DNA from: CAVSUZ01 sp963791885
Lineage (GTDB): Bacteria; Pseudomonadota; Alphaproteobacteria; Acetobacterales; Acetobacteraceae
Length of the DNA stretch: 64,000 bases
Direction: 5' to 3'
NCBI GenBank assembly: GCA_963791885.1
Contig: CAWBUL010000004.1
Location: 62,001 to 126,000 of the forward strand
Part shown: piece after piece, positions 35,209 to 44,063 of the stretch
How positions within the stretch are numbered: the first letter of the stretch is position 1
How the letters are laid out: every line of letters begins with the position of its first letter
Translations under genes and position numbers: made by a program
Notes under the pieces: model-generated
Seen by the model: the letters and a program-made list of their open reading frames with translations, nothing else
Database searches by the model: none
Told to the model about the DNA's origin: nothing

Positions 35209-36727
35209 TCAGTTTCGTCGTCCGAGGAGACGATAACGGAAACCGAGCGCTTCCGCGATATGCGTCCGACCAACGACCGGGGCATCGGCAAGGTCCGCGA
35301 TGGTACGCCCAACGCGAAGAACCCGCGTGTAGCCCCGTGGCGACAAGCCGAGTTTATCGACCGCCTGCTCGGCGAGATGGTGCGCCTCGGGCGCAAGAGT
35401 GATGCGACGGATATCAGCCTCTGCGTTGGTTGCGCCTTCACCATCCCGGGCGGCCTGCGCGGCGCGCGCCGCAGCCACGCGTGCGGCAACGGATTCACTC
35501 GCTTCCCCGGCCGGGGCGCGTGCCAGTTCAGCCGCGGAGGCGGGCTGTACCTCCACCACGAGATCGATGCGATCGAGCACTGGGCCGCTGACGCGGTTCT
35601 GGTAATCTTCGCCACAGCGCGGTGCGCGGCCGCATTCGCGCGCGGCGTTCCCGAGATAGCCACACCGGCAGGGATTCATAGCGGCGATCATCTGGAACCG
35701 GGCCGGGTAGGTGATGTGCGCGGAGGCGCGGGCCACGGTGGTGCGGCCGGATTCCATGGGTTGGCGTAGCGCTTCGACCGATGGTTTGGGGAATTCGGGC
35801 AACTCGTCGAGGAACAGCACACCGCGATGGGCGAGCGAGACCTCGCCTGGTTTGGCGCGCTGACCCCCGCCGGTGAGGGCGGCCTGGGAGGCAGAATCGT
35901 GCGGCTCACGGAACGGCGGGCGCATGACGAGGCGGCCGCCATCGAGCAAGCCGGTCACGCTGTGGATCATGCTGACTTCGAGTGCCTGGGCAGGCGAGAG
36001 GTCCGGTAGAAGCCCGGGCAGGCGTGCGGCAAGCATGGATTTGCCGGCCCCCGGAGGGCCGATCATGAGCATGTTGTGGCACCCGGCTGCGGCGATTTCC
36101 AGCGCACGACGGGCGGTTTCCATGCCTTTCACGTCAGCCAGATCGGGGCTCCGCGAAGCTTCGGCCACGCCGGCCGGCCGCGGCGGAGCGAGCACCTGGG
36201 TGCCGCGGAAGTGGTTGATGAGGGAGAGCAGATCCGGGGCGGCCAGGACCTCGATATTGCCGGCCCAGGCGGCTTCTCCACCCTGGGCGGCCGGGCAGAT
36301 CAGACCGAGATCCCGCGATCCTGCGCCGATGGCAGCTGGCAGCACACCGGCGACGGGATGCAGGGTACCATCGAGATGCAACTCCCCAAGCGCGGCATAA
36401 CCCCCGAGTTCGTCGCGGGGCAGAACGTCCATGGCTGCGAGCACGCCGAGCGCCAGTGCGAGGTCGAAGTGGCTGCCTTCCTTCAGCAGATCGGCGGGCG
36501 CGAGATTGATGAGGATCCGCCGAGGGGGGAGTGACAGACCCATTGCGGCGAAGGCGGCACGGACGCGTTCACGTGCCTCGCCCACCGCCTTGTCCGGCAG
36601 GCCGACGATGAGGAATGCGGGAGCGGCAGGAGAGTTGCACCTGGACTTCGACCGGAACCGCCTCAATCCCGCAGAAAGCGAAGCTTTGGATCCGCGCGAT
36701 GGGAGACGCGGTACGAACGAGGTTCAT
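35209..36727 (-). CDS. comM: Mg-chelatase-like AAA protein ComM (YifB), frameshifted near N-terminus
   Basis: ComM is a hexameric helicase promoting branch migration during transformation. The body is in one frame with PAFLIVGLPDKAVGEARERVR, Walker A GPPGAGKSMLA, Walker B GVLFLDELPEF and RFQMIAAMNPCRCGY. The true N-terminus (ARIQSFAFCGIEAVPVEVQ, start ATG at 36727) lies in another frame that ends at about 36570. Joining at 36627-36634, by restoring two C bases in a short C-run on the coding strand, gives QLSPAAPAF, matching the family. The corrected length is about 506 residues, normal for ComM. The body frame alone would start at 36666 without the first strand. Confidence 0.87.
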
Positions 36728-36793
36728 GGTGCCACCCGGTTTCCCGGATGATGGCGTGAGAGAATGAAGGGAAAGGTAATGCCGGGCGGTTTG

Positions 36794-36822
36794 TTGACTC
36801 GGGGGCCAGCGGCGATTAGAAC
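36794..36822 (+). promoter_or_regulatory. Candidate rpsT promoter
   Basis: TTGACT at 36794-36799 and TAGAAC at 36817-36822 are separated by 17 bases, close to the sigma-70 consensus spacing. They lie 38 bases before the rpsT start, in the divergent region with comM. Confidence 0.45.
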
Positions 36823-36859
36823 CCCCGCCTTCCGACGCAATCCTGCTACTCAGAGACGC

Positions 36860-37129
36860 ATGGCAAACACTGCTTCCGCGCGCAAGCGCATCCGTCAAAC
36901 TCTTCGCCGGACCGAGCGCAACCGCGCCCGCAAGTCACGCATGCGCACCTTTGTCAAGAAGGTGGAAGCTGCAATTGCGGGTGGCGAGAAGGAGGCAGCG
37001 GTTGCGGCGTTGCGTGCGGCGCAACCGGAGATGCAGCGGGCCGCGACCCGGGGCGTCGTGCACAGCAACACGGTGGCGCGCAAGCTTTCGCGGCTGAGTG
37101 CACGCATCAAGAAGCTCGGCAGCGGCTGA
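36860..37129 (+). CDS. rpsT: 30S ribosomal protein S20
   Basis: S20 binds 16S rRNA early in small-subunit assembly. The product has 89 residues, the usual size, and is highly basic. It opens with MANTASARKRIRQTLRRTER and carries the conserved GVVHSNTVARKLSRL near the end. The longer frame from 36764 lacks family similarity. A stem-loop follows the stop. The rpsT-dnaA order is common in Alphaproteobacteria. Confidence 0.95.
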   Translation: MANTASARKRIRQTLRRTERNRARKSRMRTFVKKVEAAIAGGEKEAAVAALRAAQPEMQRAATRGVVHSNTVARKLSRLSARIKKLGSG

Positions 37130-37135
37130 GCGTTT

Positions 37136-37154
37136 CCGCGCCATTTAGGCGCGG
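37136..37154 (+). terminator. Stem-loop after rpsT
   Basis: CCGCGCC (37136-37142) pairs perfectly with GGCGCGG (37148-37154) across an ATTTA loop, starting 6 bases after the rpsT stop. No long T-run follows, so it may be Rho-aided. The remaining 220 bases before dnaA hold no clear cluster of DnaA boxes. Confidence 0.5.
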
Positions 37155-37375
37155 GCAGTTATCAAGCGACTTAATTGCATTTGTGCCAAAAGCGGCAACC
37201 TGCTGGTTCCGCTGAAGGAGTGCTGCGCAATGTGTGGTCATGCGCAATCTTCTTGCTTTCTTATTTTGCGAGTTGATTGTCGTTGCCAGCCGAATCCGTC
37301 GGCGTATAGTTACTGAACAATTAAGCCTGTTCGTGTTGTCGCATCAGGTTTGATGCTGATGAACGGGACGTTATC

Positions 37376-38821
37376 TTGGCAGTCAGCGGCCGGAAAGAGT
37401 CGCTTAACGGGGATGGGCCAGTGGCATCAGACACTCTTGCGATGGGGGACGTCATGGCCGACGCAGAGCGAGGCCGAGGCGATATCAACGCAAAGTGGAA
37501 TCTGATCCAGGGCCGGTTGCAGGCGGAGTTCAGTGAAGCGGAGTATCGCACTTGGATCCGCCAGATTCAGCTTAGCGCGATCGACGGCGATGAGTTGACG
37601 CTGCTGCTGCCAACGCGATTCCTTCGCGACTGGGTGCGTGAGCACTATGAGACCAAATTGCGCGCCTTGGTTCAGGCCGCGATCCCGGAAGTGCGCCGCA
37701 TCGAGATTCGCGTGGCGCCGCAGCAGGCAGGCGAATTGCCGCCGCCCCCACCGCCGCCAATCGCGACGGCGCCGGCGGGGCCCGAACGACACGAAGTGTC
37801 GGTGGATCCACGCTTCACGTTCCCAACATTTGTGGTCGGCAAACCGAACGAATTTGCCTATGCGTGCGCCCGGCGCGTCGCGGAACGCCCATCGAGCCCC
37901 GGGTTCAACCCGCTGTTCCTGTATGGCGGTGTTGGGTTGGGCAAGACGCATCTGATGCTGGCGATTGCCTGGGACCTTGTGAACCGCACCGCCGGTCCGC
38001 GGCCAACAGTGGCGTATTTAACCGCCGAGCGGTTCATGTACCGTTTCATCGCGGCGATCCGCAACCAATCCACCATGGAATTCAAGGAGCAGTTGCGCAG
38101 CGTCGACGTGCTGATGATCGACGATCTGCAATTCCTGACCGGGAAGGACAACACGCAGGAAGAGTTCTTCCACACGTTCAATGCGCTTGTGGATGCGGGC
38201 AAGCAGATCGTTGTATCGGCGGACAAATCGCCGTCCGATCTGTCCGGCCTGGAAGACAGGCTGCGGACACGATTGAACTGCGGCATGGTGGCGGACTTGC
38301 ACGCCACGACGTTCGAGCTGCGCATCTCCATCCTTGAAGCGAAGGCATCGCTCGCACAAATGGCGGTGCCGGCCAAGGTGCTGGAATTTTTGGCACATAA
38401 GATCACCAGCAATGTGCGGGAGCTGGAAGGGGCGCTGAACCGGGTGATCGCACACGCCAATCTGTTCAACCGCCAGGTGACGCTGGAAACCACACAGGAA
38501 GTGCTGCACGATGTGCTGCGCGCCCACGACCGGCGGATCACGATCGATGAAATCCAGCGCCGCGTGGCAGAGCACTATCATATCCGGCTGACGGATATGT
38601 CCTCCGCCCGCCGGGCACGCAACGTCGCGCGCCCTAGGCAGATCGCAATGTTCCTTGCCAAGCAGTTGACCGGACGGAGTTTGCCAGAGATCGGCCGCAA
38701 ATTTGGCAACCGAGACCACACGACGGTGATCCATGCGGTTTCCCGCGTGGCGGAGCTGATGGAGCGGGACGCGACTTTCGCCGAAGACGTGGAGCTCCTG
38801 CGGCGGATGTTAGAGTCCTAG
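37376..38821 (+). CDS. dnaA: Chromosomal replication initiator DnaA
   Basis: DnaA melts oriC and loads the helicase. The frame gives up to 481 residues: N-terminal domain I (WNLIQGRLQAEFSEAEYRTW), a proline-rich linker near 122-128, AAA+ domain with Walker A GGVGLGKTHL (about 184-193) and Walker B VLMIDDLQFL, and domain IV with the DnaA signature GRSLPEIGRKFGNRDHTTVI. The start is uncertain. The TTG at 37376 has only weak upstream purines. ATG at 37442, or ATG at 37454 with GGGGGA just before it, would give shorter proteins that begin close to domain I. I give the longest frame. A GC stem-loop follows the stop. Confidence 0.95.
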   Translation: MAVSGRKESLNGDGPVASDTLAMGDVMADAERGRGDINAKWNLIQGRLQAEFSEAEYRTWIRQIQLSAIDGDELTLLLPTRFLRDWVREHYETKLRALVQAAIPEVRRIEIRVAPQQAGELPPPPPPPIATAPAGPERHEVSVDPRFTFPTFVVGKPNEFAYACARRVAERPSSPGFNPLFLYGGVGLGKTHLMLAIAWDLVNRTAGPRPTVAYLTAERFMYRFIAAIRNQSTMEFKEQLRSVDVLMIDDLQFLTGKDNTQEEFFHTFNALVDAGKQIVVSADKSPSDLSGLEDRLRTRLNCGMVADLHATTFELRISILEAKASLAQMAVPAKVLEFLAHKITSNVRELEGALNRVIAHANLFNRQVTLETTQEVLHDVLRAHDRRITIDEIQRRVAEHYHIRLTDMSSARRARNVARPRQIAMFLAKQLTGRSLPEIGRKFGNRDHTTVIHAVSRVAELMERDATFAEDVELLRRMLES

Positions 38822-38836
38822 GACTTAGCTGAAGAA

Positions 38837-38852
38837 CCCGCGCGCCCGCGGG
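38837..38852 (+). terminator. Stem-loop after dnaA
   Basis: CCCGCG (38837-38842) and CGCGGG (38847-38852) form a 6-bp stem with a 4-base loop, followed by GCTAATTT. It lies between the convergent dnaA and copA genes. Confidence 0.45.
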
Positions 38853-38909
38853 GCTAATTTCTAAAGAAACTTCAATGTGGGGAGGACGCGATCCGCCGCC
38901 CTCCCACTC

Positions 38910-41069
38910 TCACCGCAATCGCAGCGTCAGCGCGTTCCCCACAACACTCAGACTCGATAACGCCATCGCCGCCCCCGCGATCACCGGGCTCAACAGACCC
39001 AGTGCAGCGAGCGGAATCCCCACCACGTTATACACAAAGGCCCAGAATAGCCCGCGCCTGATGGTCCGCCAGGTCCGCAGCGCGAGCGTGATCGCCTCCG
39101 GTACCAGCCGCAGATCGCCCCGCATCAGCGTGATGCCCGCGGTCTCCATTGCCACATCCGTCCCGGTCCCCATGGCGATCCCGAGGTCCGCGGCGGCCAA
39201 CGCCAGCGCGTCGTTCACGCCGTCTCCTACCATCGCCACCACCATACCGCGCTGCCGCAGCGCCTCCACCGCACGGGCTTTGTCCTCCGGTAGCGTCTCC
39301 GCCTGCACCTCGTCGATCCCGACATCGGCCGCCACTGCCTGCGCGACCGAGCGGCGGTCCCCGGTGATCAAGGCGGTCCGCAACCCGGCCGCCTTCAGCT
39401 CAGCGATGGCGCGCCCCGCTTCAGGCTTCACCTGGTCGGCAAACGCCAGCAGCCCCAGCACCGAGGCCGGCTCCGACTGCACCAGCCACGACACCGTCTC
39501 CCCCGACCGCTCCAGCGCATCCGCCTGCTCCATCAGCCCGGTCGGCAACGGCGCATGCTCGGCCGCCACGGCGCGACTTCCCAGCACCAGTGCGCGCCCA
39601 TCTACCCGGCCCGCCACGCCTCGGCCCGCCAGGACCCGGAAGCTCTCAGCCCCCGCCACGCCGGGTGCCGCTTCCCGCACCGCCCGAGCCAGCGGATGCT
39701 CGCTGTCGGCCTGCAGCGCGCCACTCATCCGCAGCACATCCTCGCGCGACACACCCTCAGCGGGCACGACCCGCACCAGACGAGGTCGGCCTTCCGTCAG
39801 CGTGCCCGTCTTGTCGAACGCCACCGCCGTGATCGTGTGTGCGCGCTCCAACACGATTGCGTCCTTGATCAGGATGCCGCGCCGCGCTGCCGCGCCCGTC
39901 CCGGCCATGATGGCCGTCGGCGTCGCCAGCCCGAGGGCACACGGACAGGCAATCACCAACACCGACACGGCATTCAGCACCGCCGCCGACGCGTTGCCGG
40001 TGCCGATCCACCACGCGCCAAGAGTCACTGCGGCAACGGCAAGCACCGCCGGCACGAACACCGCCGCCACCCGATCCGCCAGCCGCTGCACCGGTGCTTT
40101 CGTCGCCTGCGCCTTTTCCACGAGCCGGACGATCCGCGCCAGCGTGGTCTCGCTCCCCACCGCCGTCAGCCCGATCACCAGCCGTCCGTCGCTGCACACT
40201 GTGCCGGCCGAGACAGCCGCGCCCGGCCCTTTCTCCACGGGCAGGCTCTCGCCGGTCAGCATCGACTCATCGACCGCCGCCGCGCCGTCCTGCACCCGCC
40301 CGTCCGCCGGGATCCGCTCACCTGGTCGCACCACAACCACATCGCCGACCCGCAACGCAGCCGCCGGAACCGTTCGCTCCCCACCCTCGCGCAGCACCAC
40401 CGCCGTTTCCGGCCGCAGCGCTGACAGCGCTCGGATCGCCGCCGCCGTCCGCCCGCGTGCCCAGGTCTCCAGCCACTTCCCGAGCAGGATCAGGGTGATG
40501 ATCAGCGCCGACGAGTCGAAATAAAGGGCAGGGGAGGCGTGCAGCAACGCCCAGAGGCTCAAACCCCACGCCGCGCTGGTGCCCAGCGCCACCAACACAT
40601 CCATGTCCGGCGTACCGGACCGCAGCGCCTTCCACGCACCCCGGTAGAACCGGGCACCCGGACCGAACTGCACCACGCTGGCGAGCACAAGCTGCACCCA
40701 GCCCGGCACCATCCACCGGGCGCCCGCCGCCTCCGCGGCCATCCCGCAGATCAGCGGCAAGGAGGCCGCCCCGGCCACTACCACCGGCCACAACGGCGGC
40801 GACGCCGGACGACGCGGTGCCGTCTCGACGGGCTTCGCCGCATATCCGGCGCGCCCCACCGCTTCCATCAGCCTCGCGACATCCATCCCTCGCCCGCTCA
40901 CCCGGGCCTGCTCCGTCGCCAGATTGACCGAGGCGGTCTCGACCCCCGGCACCCCCGCCAGGGCGCGCTCCACCCGGCCCACGCAGGAGGCACAGCTCAT
41001 CCCTTCAATGGCCAAATCCACCTCGGCCAGGGGGACGTGCACTGGAGCGTGCGCGGGCAGCGTGTCCAT
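38910..41069 (-). CDS. copA: Copper-exporting P1B-type ATPase CopA
   Basis: A 719-residue copper-translocating P-type ATPase. One N-terminal heavy-metal domain carries GMSCASC (Cys26, Cys29). Eight hydrophobic segments follow. The membrane CPC motif in ACPCALGLATPTA marks the monovalent-copper subclass. TGES is in the actuator domain (SMLTGESLPVEKG), the phosphorylated Asp in AFDKTGTLTEG, SEHPLA in the nucleotide domain and MVGDGVNDA at the hinge. It exports Cu(I) from the cytoplasm. It is divergent from a small copper chaperone gene 55 bases away, and the pair is a classic copper-homeostasis unit. Confidence 0.94.
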   Translation of the reverse strand: MDTLPAHAPVHVPLAEVDLAIEGMSCASCVGRVERALAGVPGVETASVNLATEQARVSGRGMDVARLMEAVGRAGYAAKPVETAPRRPASPPLWPVVVAGAASLPLICGMAAEAAGARWMVPGWVQLVLASVVQFGPGARFYRGAWKALRSGTPDMDVLVALGTSAAWGLSLWALLHASPALYFDSSALIITLILLGKWLETWARGRTAAAIRALSALRPETAVVLREGGERTVPAAALRVGDVVVVRPGERIPADGRVQDGAAAVDESMLTGESLPVEKGPGAAVSAGTVCSDGRLVIGLTAVGSETTLARIVRLVEKAQATKAPVQRLADRVAAVFVPAVLAVAAVTLGAWWIGTGNASAAVLNAVSVLVIACPCALGLATPTAIMAGTGAAARRGILIKDAIVLERAHTITAVAFDKTGTLTEGRPRLVRVVPAEGVSREDVLRMSGALQADSEHPLARAVREAAPGVAGAESFRVLAGRGVAGRVDGRALVLGSRAVAAEHAPLPTGLMEQADALERSGETVSWLVQSEPASVLGLLAFADQVKPEAGRAIAELKAAGLRTALITGDRRSVAQAVAADVGIDEVQAETLPEDKARAVEALRQRGMVVAMVGDGVNDALALAAADLGIAMGTGTDVAMETAGITLMRGDLRLVPEAITLALRTWRTIRRGLFWAFVYNVVGIPLAALGLLSPVIAGAAMALSSLSVVGNALTLRLR

Positions 41070-41124
41070 GGATCAGATCAGGCGTGCGCTTGCCGGACCG
41101 TCAACCCTCCGCCAAGTGTGGGCA

Positions 41125-41316
41125 ATGAAGCTGCGCGTCCGGGGCATGACATGCGACCATTGTGTCCGGACGATCGCGCGCGCGGTGTCGCAAGTCCCGG
41201 GCGTGCGCTCTATCTCCGTGGACCTGAAAGCGGGCGAAGTCACAATCGATGGCGCCCCTGATACGATGGCCGTCCAGCACGCCATCGACGACGAGGGCTA
41301 CAGTGTCCTGACCTAA
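41125..41316 (+). CDS. CopZ-like copper chaperone (HMA domain)
   Basis: A 63-residue single HMA domain with the metal-binding MTCDHC near the N-terminus and the usual ferredoxin-like pattern (IARAVSQVPGVRSISVDLKA, then IDDEGYSV). It delivers Cu(I) to CopA. The ATG at 41125 is chosen since the conserved fold begins there; the longer frame is antisense to copA. It is divergent from copA, and its stop overlaps the convergent Crp/Fnr gene by 4 bases. Confidence 0.88.
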   Translation: MKLRVRGMTCDHCVRTIARAVSQVPGVRSISVDLKAGEVTIDGAPDTMAVQHAIDDEGYSVLT

Positions 41317-42038
41317 AGATCGAAGGCCGAACTGAATGCCTCGGCTGCCGTCGATCCCGTCCTTCTGGACGCGCAAAATGCGCGGAGACGCGGGACATCA
41401 CTCACCCGAATCCAGGAACCGTGAGTCTCGACCCCCAAAGCCTGGAGTGTCGCGAAGGCCCTAGACAGGTTTTCCTGCCGGCAACCAAGCTTGGCCGCGA
41501 TCATCCCCTTCTGGATCGGGAGCCGGAATTCCGCGCTGGCGGCGTCCGGATCGGCCATCAGCGACATCAGGTAGCATCCAAGCCGTTGGGCCGCCTTGCG
41601 GCTCTTGAGATCGACGATCTGCCAGATGGCGTCGACGGTTTCTCTCGAAATGGACTGCATCACTTCGAGCGTCAGTGCCGGGCGAGCCGCCATCAAACCC
41701 CGAAACGGCGCCGCACCAACGGTCAGAATGGACGTCGGCGCCAATGCCCGCGCGGTCACCGGGTATGTCTGGCCGAACACAACCCCTCCCACCGCAATGC
41801 CCGCGACGGGTCGAAGAATGTCAATGACGGTATCATCGCCGCCCTGGCCGGCCTGAAACAAGGCAACCTGCCCGTCCAACAGCCAATTCAGCGATTCCGT
41901 CTCGGCACCCTGGTGGAACAGCACCGCATTCGCGGCAACCTTGAACACCCGGCTGACCGAAGCCAGCTGCGCGAGCAAAGCGTCGTCCAGGCCGGCCAAG
42001 CCCGGGAATACCGCGGACAGATAATCCAAAGCCTGCAT
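41313..42038 (-). CDS. Crp/Fnr family transcriptional regulator
   Basis: A 241-residue regulator with an N-terminal cyclic-nucleotide-type sensor barrel (FHQGAETESLNWLLDGQVAL). The C-terminal winged helix has a recognition region PIQKGMIAAKLGCRQENLSR. There is no N-terminal cysteine cluster, so it is not an oxygen-sensing FNR with an iron-sulfur centre; it resembles the heme/NO-sensing or unassigned Crp branch. The ATG at 42038 is preferred over a GTG at 42047. It lies between the copper genes and two small membrane proteins, which it may control. Confidence 0.85.
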   Translation of the reverse strand: MQALDYLSAVFPGLAGLDDALLAQLASVSRVFKVAANAVLFHQGAETESLNWLLDGQVALFQAGQGGDDTVIDILRPVAGIAVGGVVFGQTYPVTARALAPTSILTVGAAPFRGLMAARPALTLEVMQSISRETVDAIWQIVDLKSRKAAQRLGCYLMSLMADPDAASAEFRLPIQKGMIAAKLGCRQENLSRAFATLQALGVETHGSWIRVSDVPRLRAFCASRRTGSTAAEAFSSAFDL

Positions 42039-42104
42039 GGGAACCACGGAACCAGTGACGGCCGAACGTAAAGCAGACTCCCACCGTTCCGCAATTGCAA
42101 AGCC

Positions 42105-42404
42105 CTAGACGGGGGTGGGACGGTTTCGTTGTCTAAAATCGAATCGCCGGCGGTTCTTCAGGACGATGGCTCCCGAAATCAGCAGATAGGCGACGATTCG
42201 TACCAGATACACCCAGACCATCGCTTCTTCCGGCGTGTTCCAGAGCGAGCAGACAGGGGGAAGAACCAGCAGCAGGAATGCCAGCCCGAAAGCGATAAAG
42301 AAGCGGTCGCCCGAACGATACCAAAGCCGGAAGAAACCGATCGCGCCGAGCCCAAACCCGAAGGCGATGGCGCCAGCCATGAACGGAAGGAGATTCGGCG
42401 GCAT
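42105..42404 (-). CDS. DUF5985 small membrane protein
   Basis: A 99-residue protein with three hydrophobic segments and a basic C-terminus (LKNRRRFDFRQRNRP). The pattern FRLWYRSGDRFFIAFGLAFLL fits the DUF5985 family, whose function is unknown. Its ATG overlaps by one base the stop of the related gene upstream (TGATG), so the pair is translationally coupled. It lies downstream of the VWA gene region and upstream of the Crp-type regulator. Confidence 0.68.
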   Translation of the reverse strand: MPPNLLPFMAGAIAFGFGLGAIGFFRLWYRSGDRFFIAFGLAFLLLVLPPVCSLWNTPEEAMVWVYLVRIVAYLLISGAIVLKNRRRFDFRQRNRPTPV

Positions 42405-42670
42405 CAGTCGGGCTCCCAGATAAATCCACAGAGCAGAAGGGTAACGCCCGCTAGACCTGTGGCCCCCCGGGCTACCCGCAAGTCAATGTCGGGGAACACA
42501 ATGATATCCAGGAATAGCAGCAGATTGTTTAAACTCAGGAACACAAAGCACAGTCCGCTGCAGAGCAGCAGAAAACTGCCTGACCGTCGGTATCCACGAA
42601 GCAACAAGACCATGCAGACCAGGCTTGTGAACAGGCTGAGCAGATAGACGGTTGCAGCGAACAGGGTCAT
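42404..42670 (-). CDS. DUF5985 small membrane protein (paralogue)
   Basis: An 88-residue protein with three hydrophobic segments. The middle reads LRGYRRSGSFLLLCSGLCFV, parallel to the SGDRFFIAFGLAF part of its neighbour, so the two are paralogues from the same DUF5985 family. It precedes and is coupled to that gene. The pair probably forms a hetero-oligomer in the inner membrane; the function is unknown. Confidence 0.68.
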   Translation of the reverse strand: MTLFAATVYLLSLFTSLVCMVLLLRGYRRSGSFLLLCSGLCFVFLSLNNLLLFLDIIVFPDIDLRVARGATGLAGVTLLLCGFIWEPD

Positions 42671-42713
42671 GGGCGGCTCCCGCTCGCTTCAGAATGGCAC
42701 GTCTCATGATGCC

Positions 42714-44063
42714 TCACCGCCCCTCCAGCATCTCCTCGATCGCCCGCTCCAGCTCCCGGAGCGTTCCACACGTCCGCACTATCTGACAGTAAGGAGCATA
42801 ACGAAACATGTCCGAGTCACCCGTGCCCCATCCCGCCCGATACTCAGGATTGAGCCAGATCACCCGCCGCGATCGGGCCGCGATCCGCTGCAGGATATCG
42901 GATCGTGGTTCGGTCCGGTTTCCTCGGGCATCGCCCAGCACGATCACCGTCGTCCGCGGGTTCAGGATCTGCATCCACCCCGTTTCGAAATCCGTCAGCG
43001 CATTTCCGTAATTCGAAGATCCGAACCCCACAATCGTCATGATCCGTCCGATCGCCTGCTCGATTGGCAGGGATTCCAGGATCTCGCTGACCTCCACCAT
43101 CGACCCGGCAAAAGCGAAGCTGCGGATATCGGCCAGCGCCTCGTTCATCGCGTAAAGAAACATCAGCAGGAATCGCGCATATGCGGCGACCGAGCCGGAG
43201 ACATCGCACAGCGCAACCACGCGGGGCTTTTCGATCCGGCGTTCCTTCCACACCGTCACGAACGGTATGCCGCCCCAGCCCATGTTCCGCCGCAGCGTCA
43301 GCCGCACGTCCAACTGGCCGCGCAACCGCCGCCGCCTGGGTCGGGCGTACCGCGTGGCGAGCCGCCGGGCCATGGCGTGAACCAATGTATGCAGCCGTTC
43401 ATAGTCGCGCCGGTCTACGTTCGACAGCCGGGCGGACTTCAACAACTCCTCCCGCAACTCCTCCGTTTCGCCCCGCGCGAACAACAACAGCTGTCGCGCC
43501 ACGAAATCCCGAACCTGGGCGCGCAGTGCTGCCAGCGCGGCCTCCAGTTGCCGCGCCGCGCCCAGCGACTCCGGCGCTTCTTGCCGCCGTAGGGCAAGGA
43601 TTTCACCCTCTAGTGCCGTCAGGCCCATGCGGTCCAGCACGCGGCGTGCATACAGGTTTCGTTGGGTCACAAAGCGAATGTTGACCAGACCGACCGCCTC
43701 GGCCGCCTCATCGATCGCCGTGGCGATGGCAGCGTCGTCGTTCTCCAGCAGCATGCGGCCCAACCCGTCGCCGCTCCCGCTTCCGAAGGCACCCTCCTGC
43801 GCGATGGCCGCCGCCTCCGGGACAGCCGCCTCCTCCTGCGCCCGGCCACGCGCAAAATAGGCATCGAAGCACGACTCCAACGCGGCCTTCTCCTGCGGCG
43901 TCTTCGCCAGTGTCAGGCACAGCGTGTCGCGCAGCGCAGTCCGATCGGCATATCCCACCAGCACCACGGCGCGCATCGCGTCGATGCTCTCCGCGGGCGA
44001 TACGCGCACGCCCGCACCCCGCGCCGCCGCAACAAACCGCAGCAACGGCTCGGATGCGTCCAT
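42714..44063 (-). CDS. VWA-domain protein, CoxE-like
   Basis: A 449-residue protein of the CoxE/VWA family. The C-terminal von Willebrand A domain has the metal-adhesion motif CDVSGSVAAYARFL with later residues in VGFGSSNYGNAL and VIVLGDARGN. The N-terminal half is helical and charged, with a basic run RRRRLRGQLD before the domain. Its partner, a MoxR-type ATPase, ends exactly where this gene begins. Such pairs act as metal-centre insertion or complex-assembly chaperones, for example in maturing CO dehydrogenase or other oxidoreductases. No CO dehydrogenase subunits are in this window, so the client is elsewhere or different. Confidence 0.85.
   Translation of the reverse strand: MDASEPLLRFVAAARGAGVRVSPAESIDAMRAVVLVGYADRTALRDTLCLTLAKTPQEKAALESCFDAYFARGRAQEEAAVPEAAAIAQEGAFGSGSGDGLGRMLLENDDAAIATAIDEAAEAVGLVNIRFVTQRNLYARRVLDRMGLTALEGEILALRRQEAPESLGAARQLEAALAALRAQVRDFVARQLLLFARGETEELREELLKSARLSNVDRRDYERLHTLVHAMARRLATRYARPRRRRLRGQLDVRLTLRRNMGWGGIPFVTVWKERRIEKPRVVALCDVSGSVAAYARFLLMFLYAMNEALADIRSFAFAGSMVEVSEILESLPIEQAIGRIMTIVGFGSSNYGNALTDFETGWMQILNPRTTVIVLGDARGNRTEPRSDILQRIAARSRRVIWLNPEYRAGWGTGDSDMFRYAPYCQIVRTCGTLRELERAIEEMLEGR

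Noticed and set aside
37130..37375. Possible oriC next to dnaA
   Set aside because: I found only weak matches such as TTATCAAGC and no cluster of DnaA boxes or AT-rich unwinding element, so an origin is not supported here.
38875..40524. A 549-codon plus-strand frame opposite copA
   Set aside because: The product is rich in Ser, Pro, Ala and Arg with no motifs, while the minus strand has every P-type ATPase motif.
41070..41124. CueR/MerR-type operator between copA and the chaperone
   Set aside because: The 55-base gap contains no convincing dyad with the long 19-base spacer typical of MerR-family promoters.
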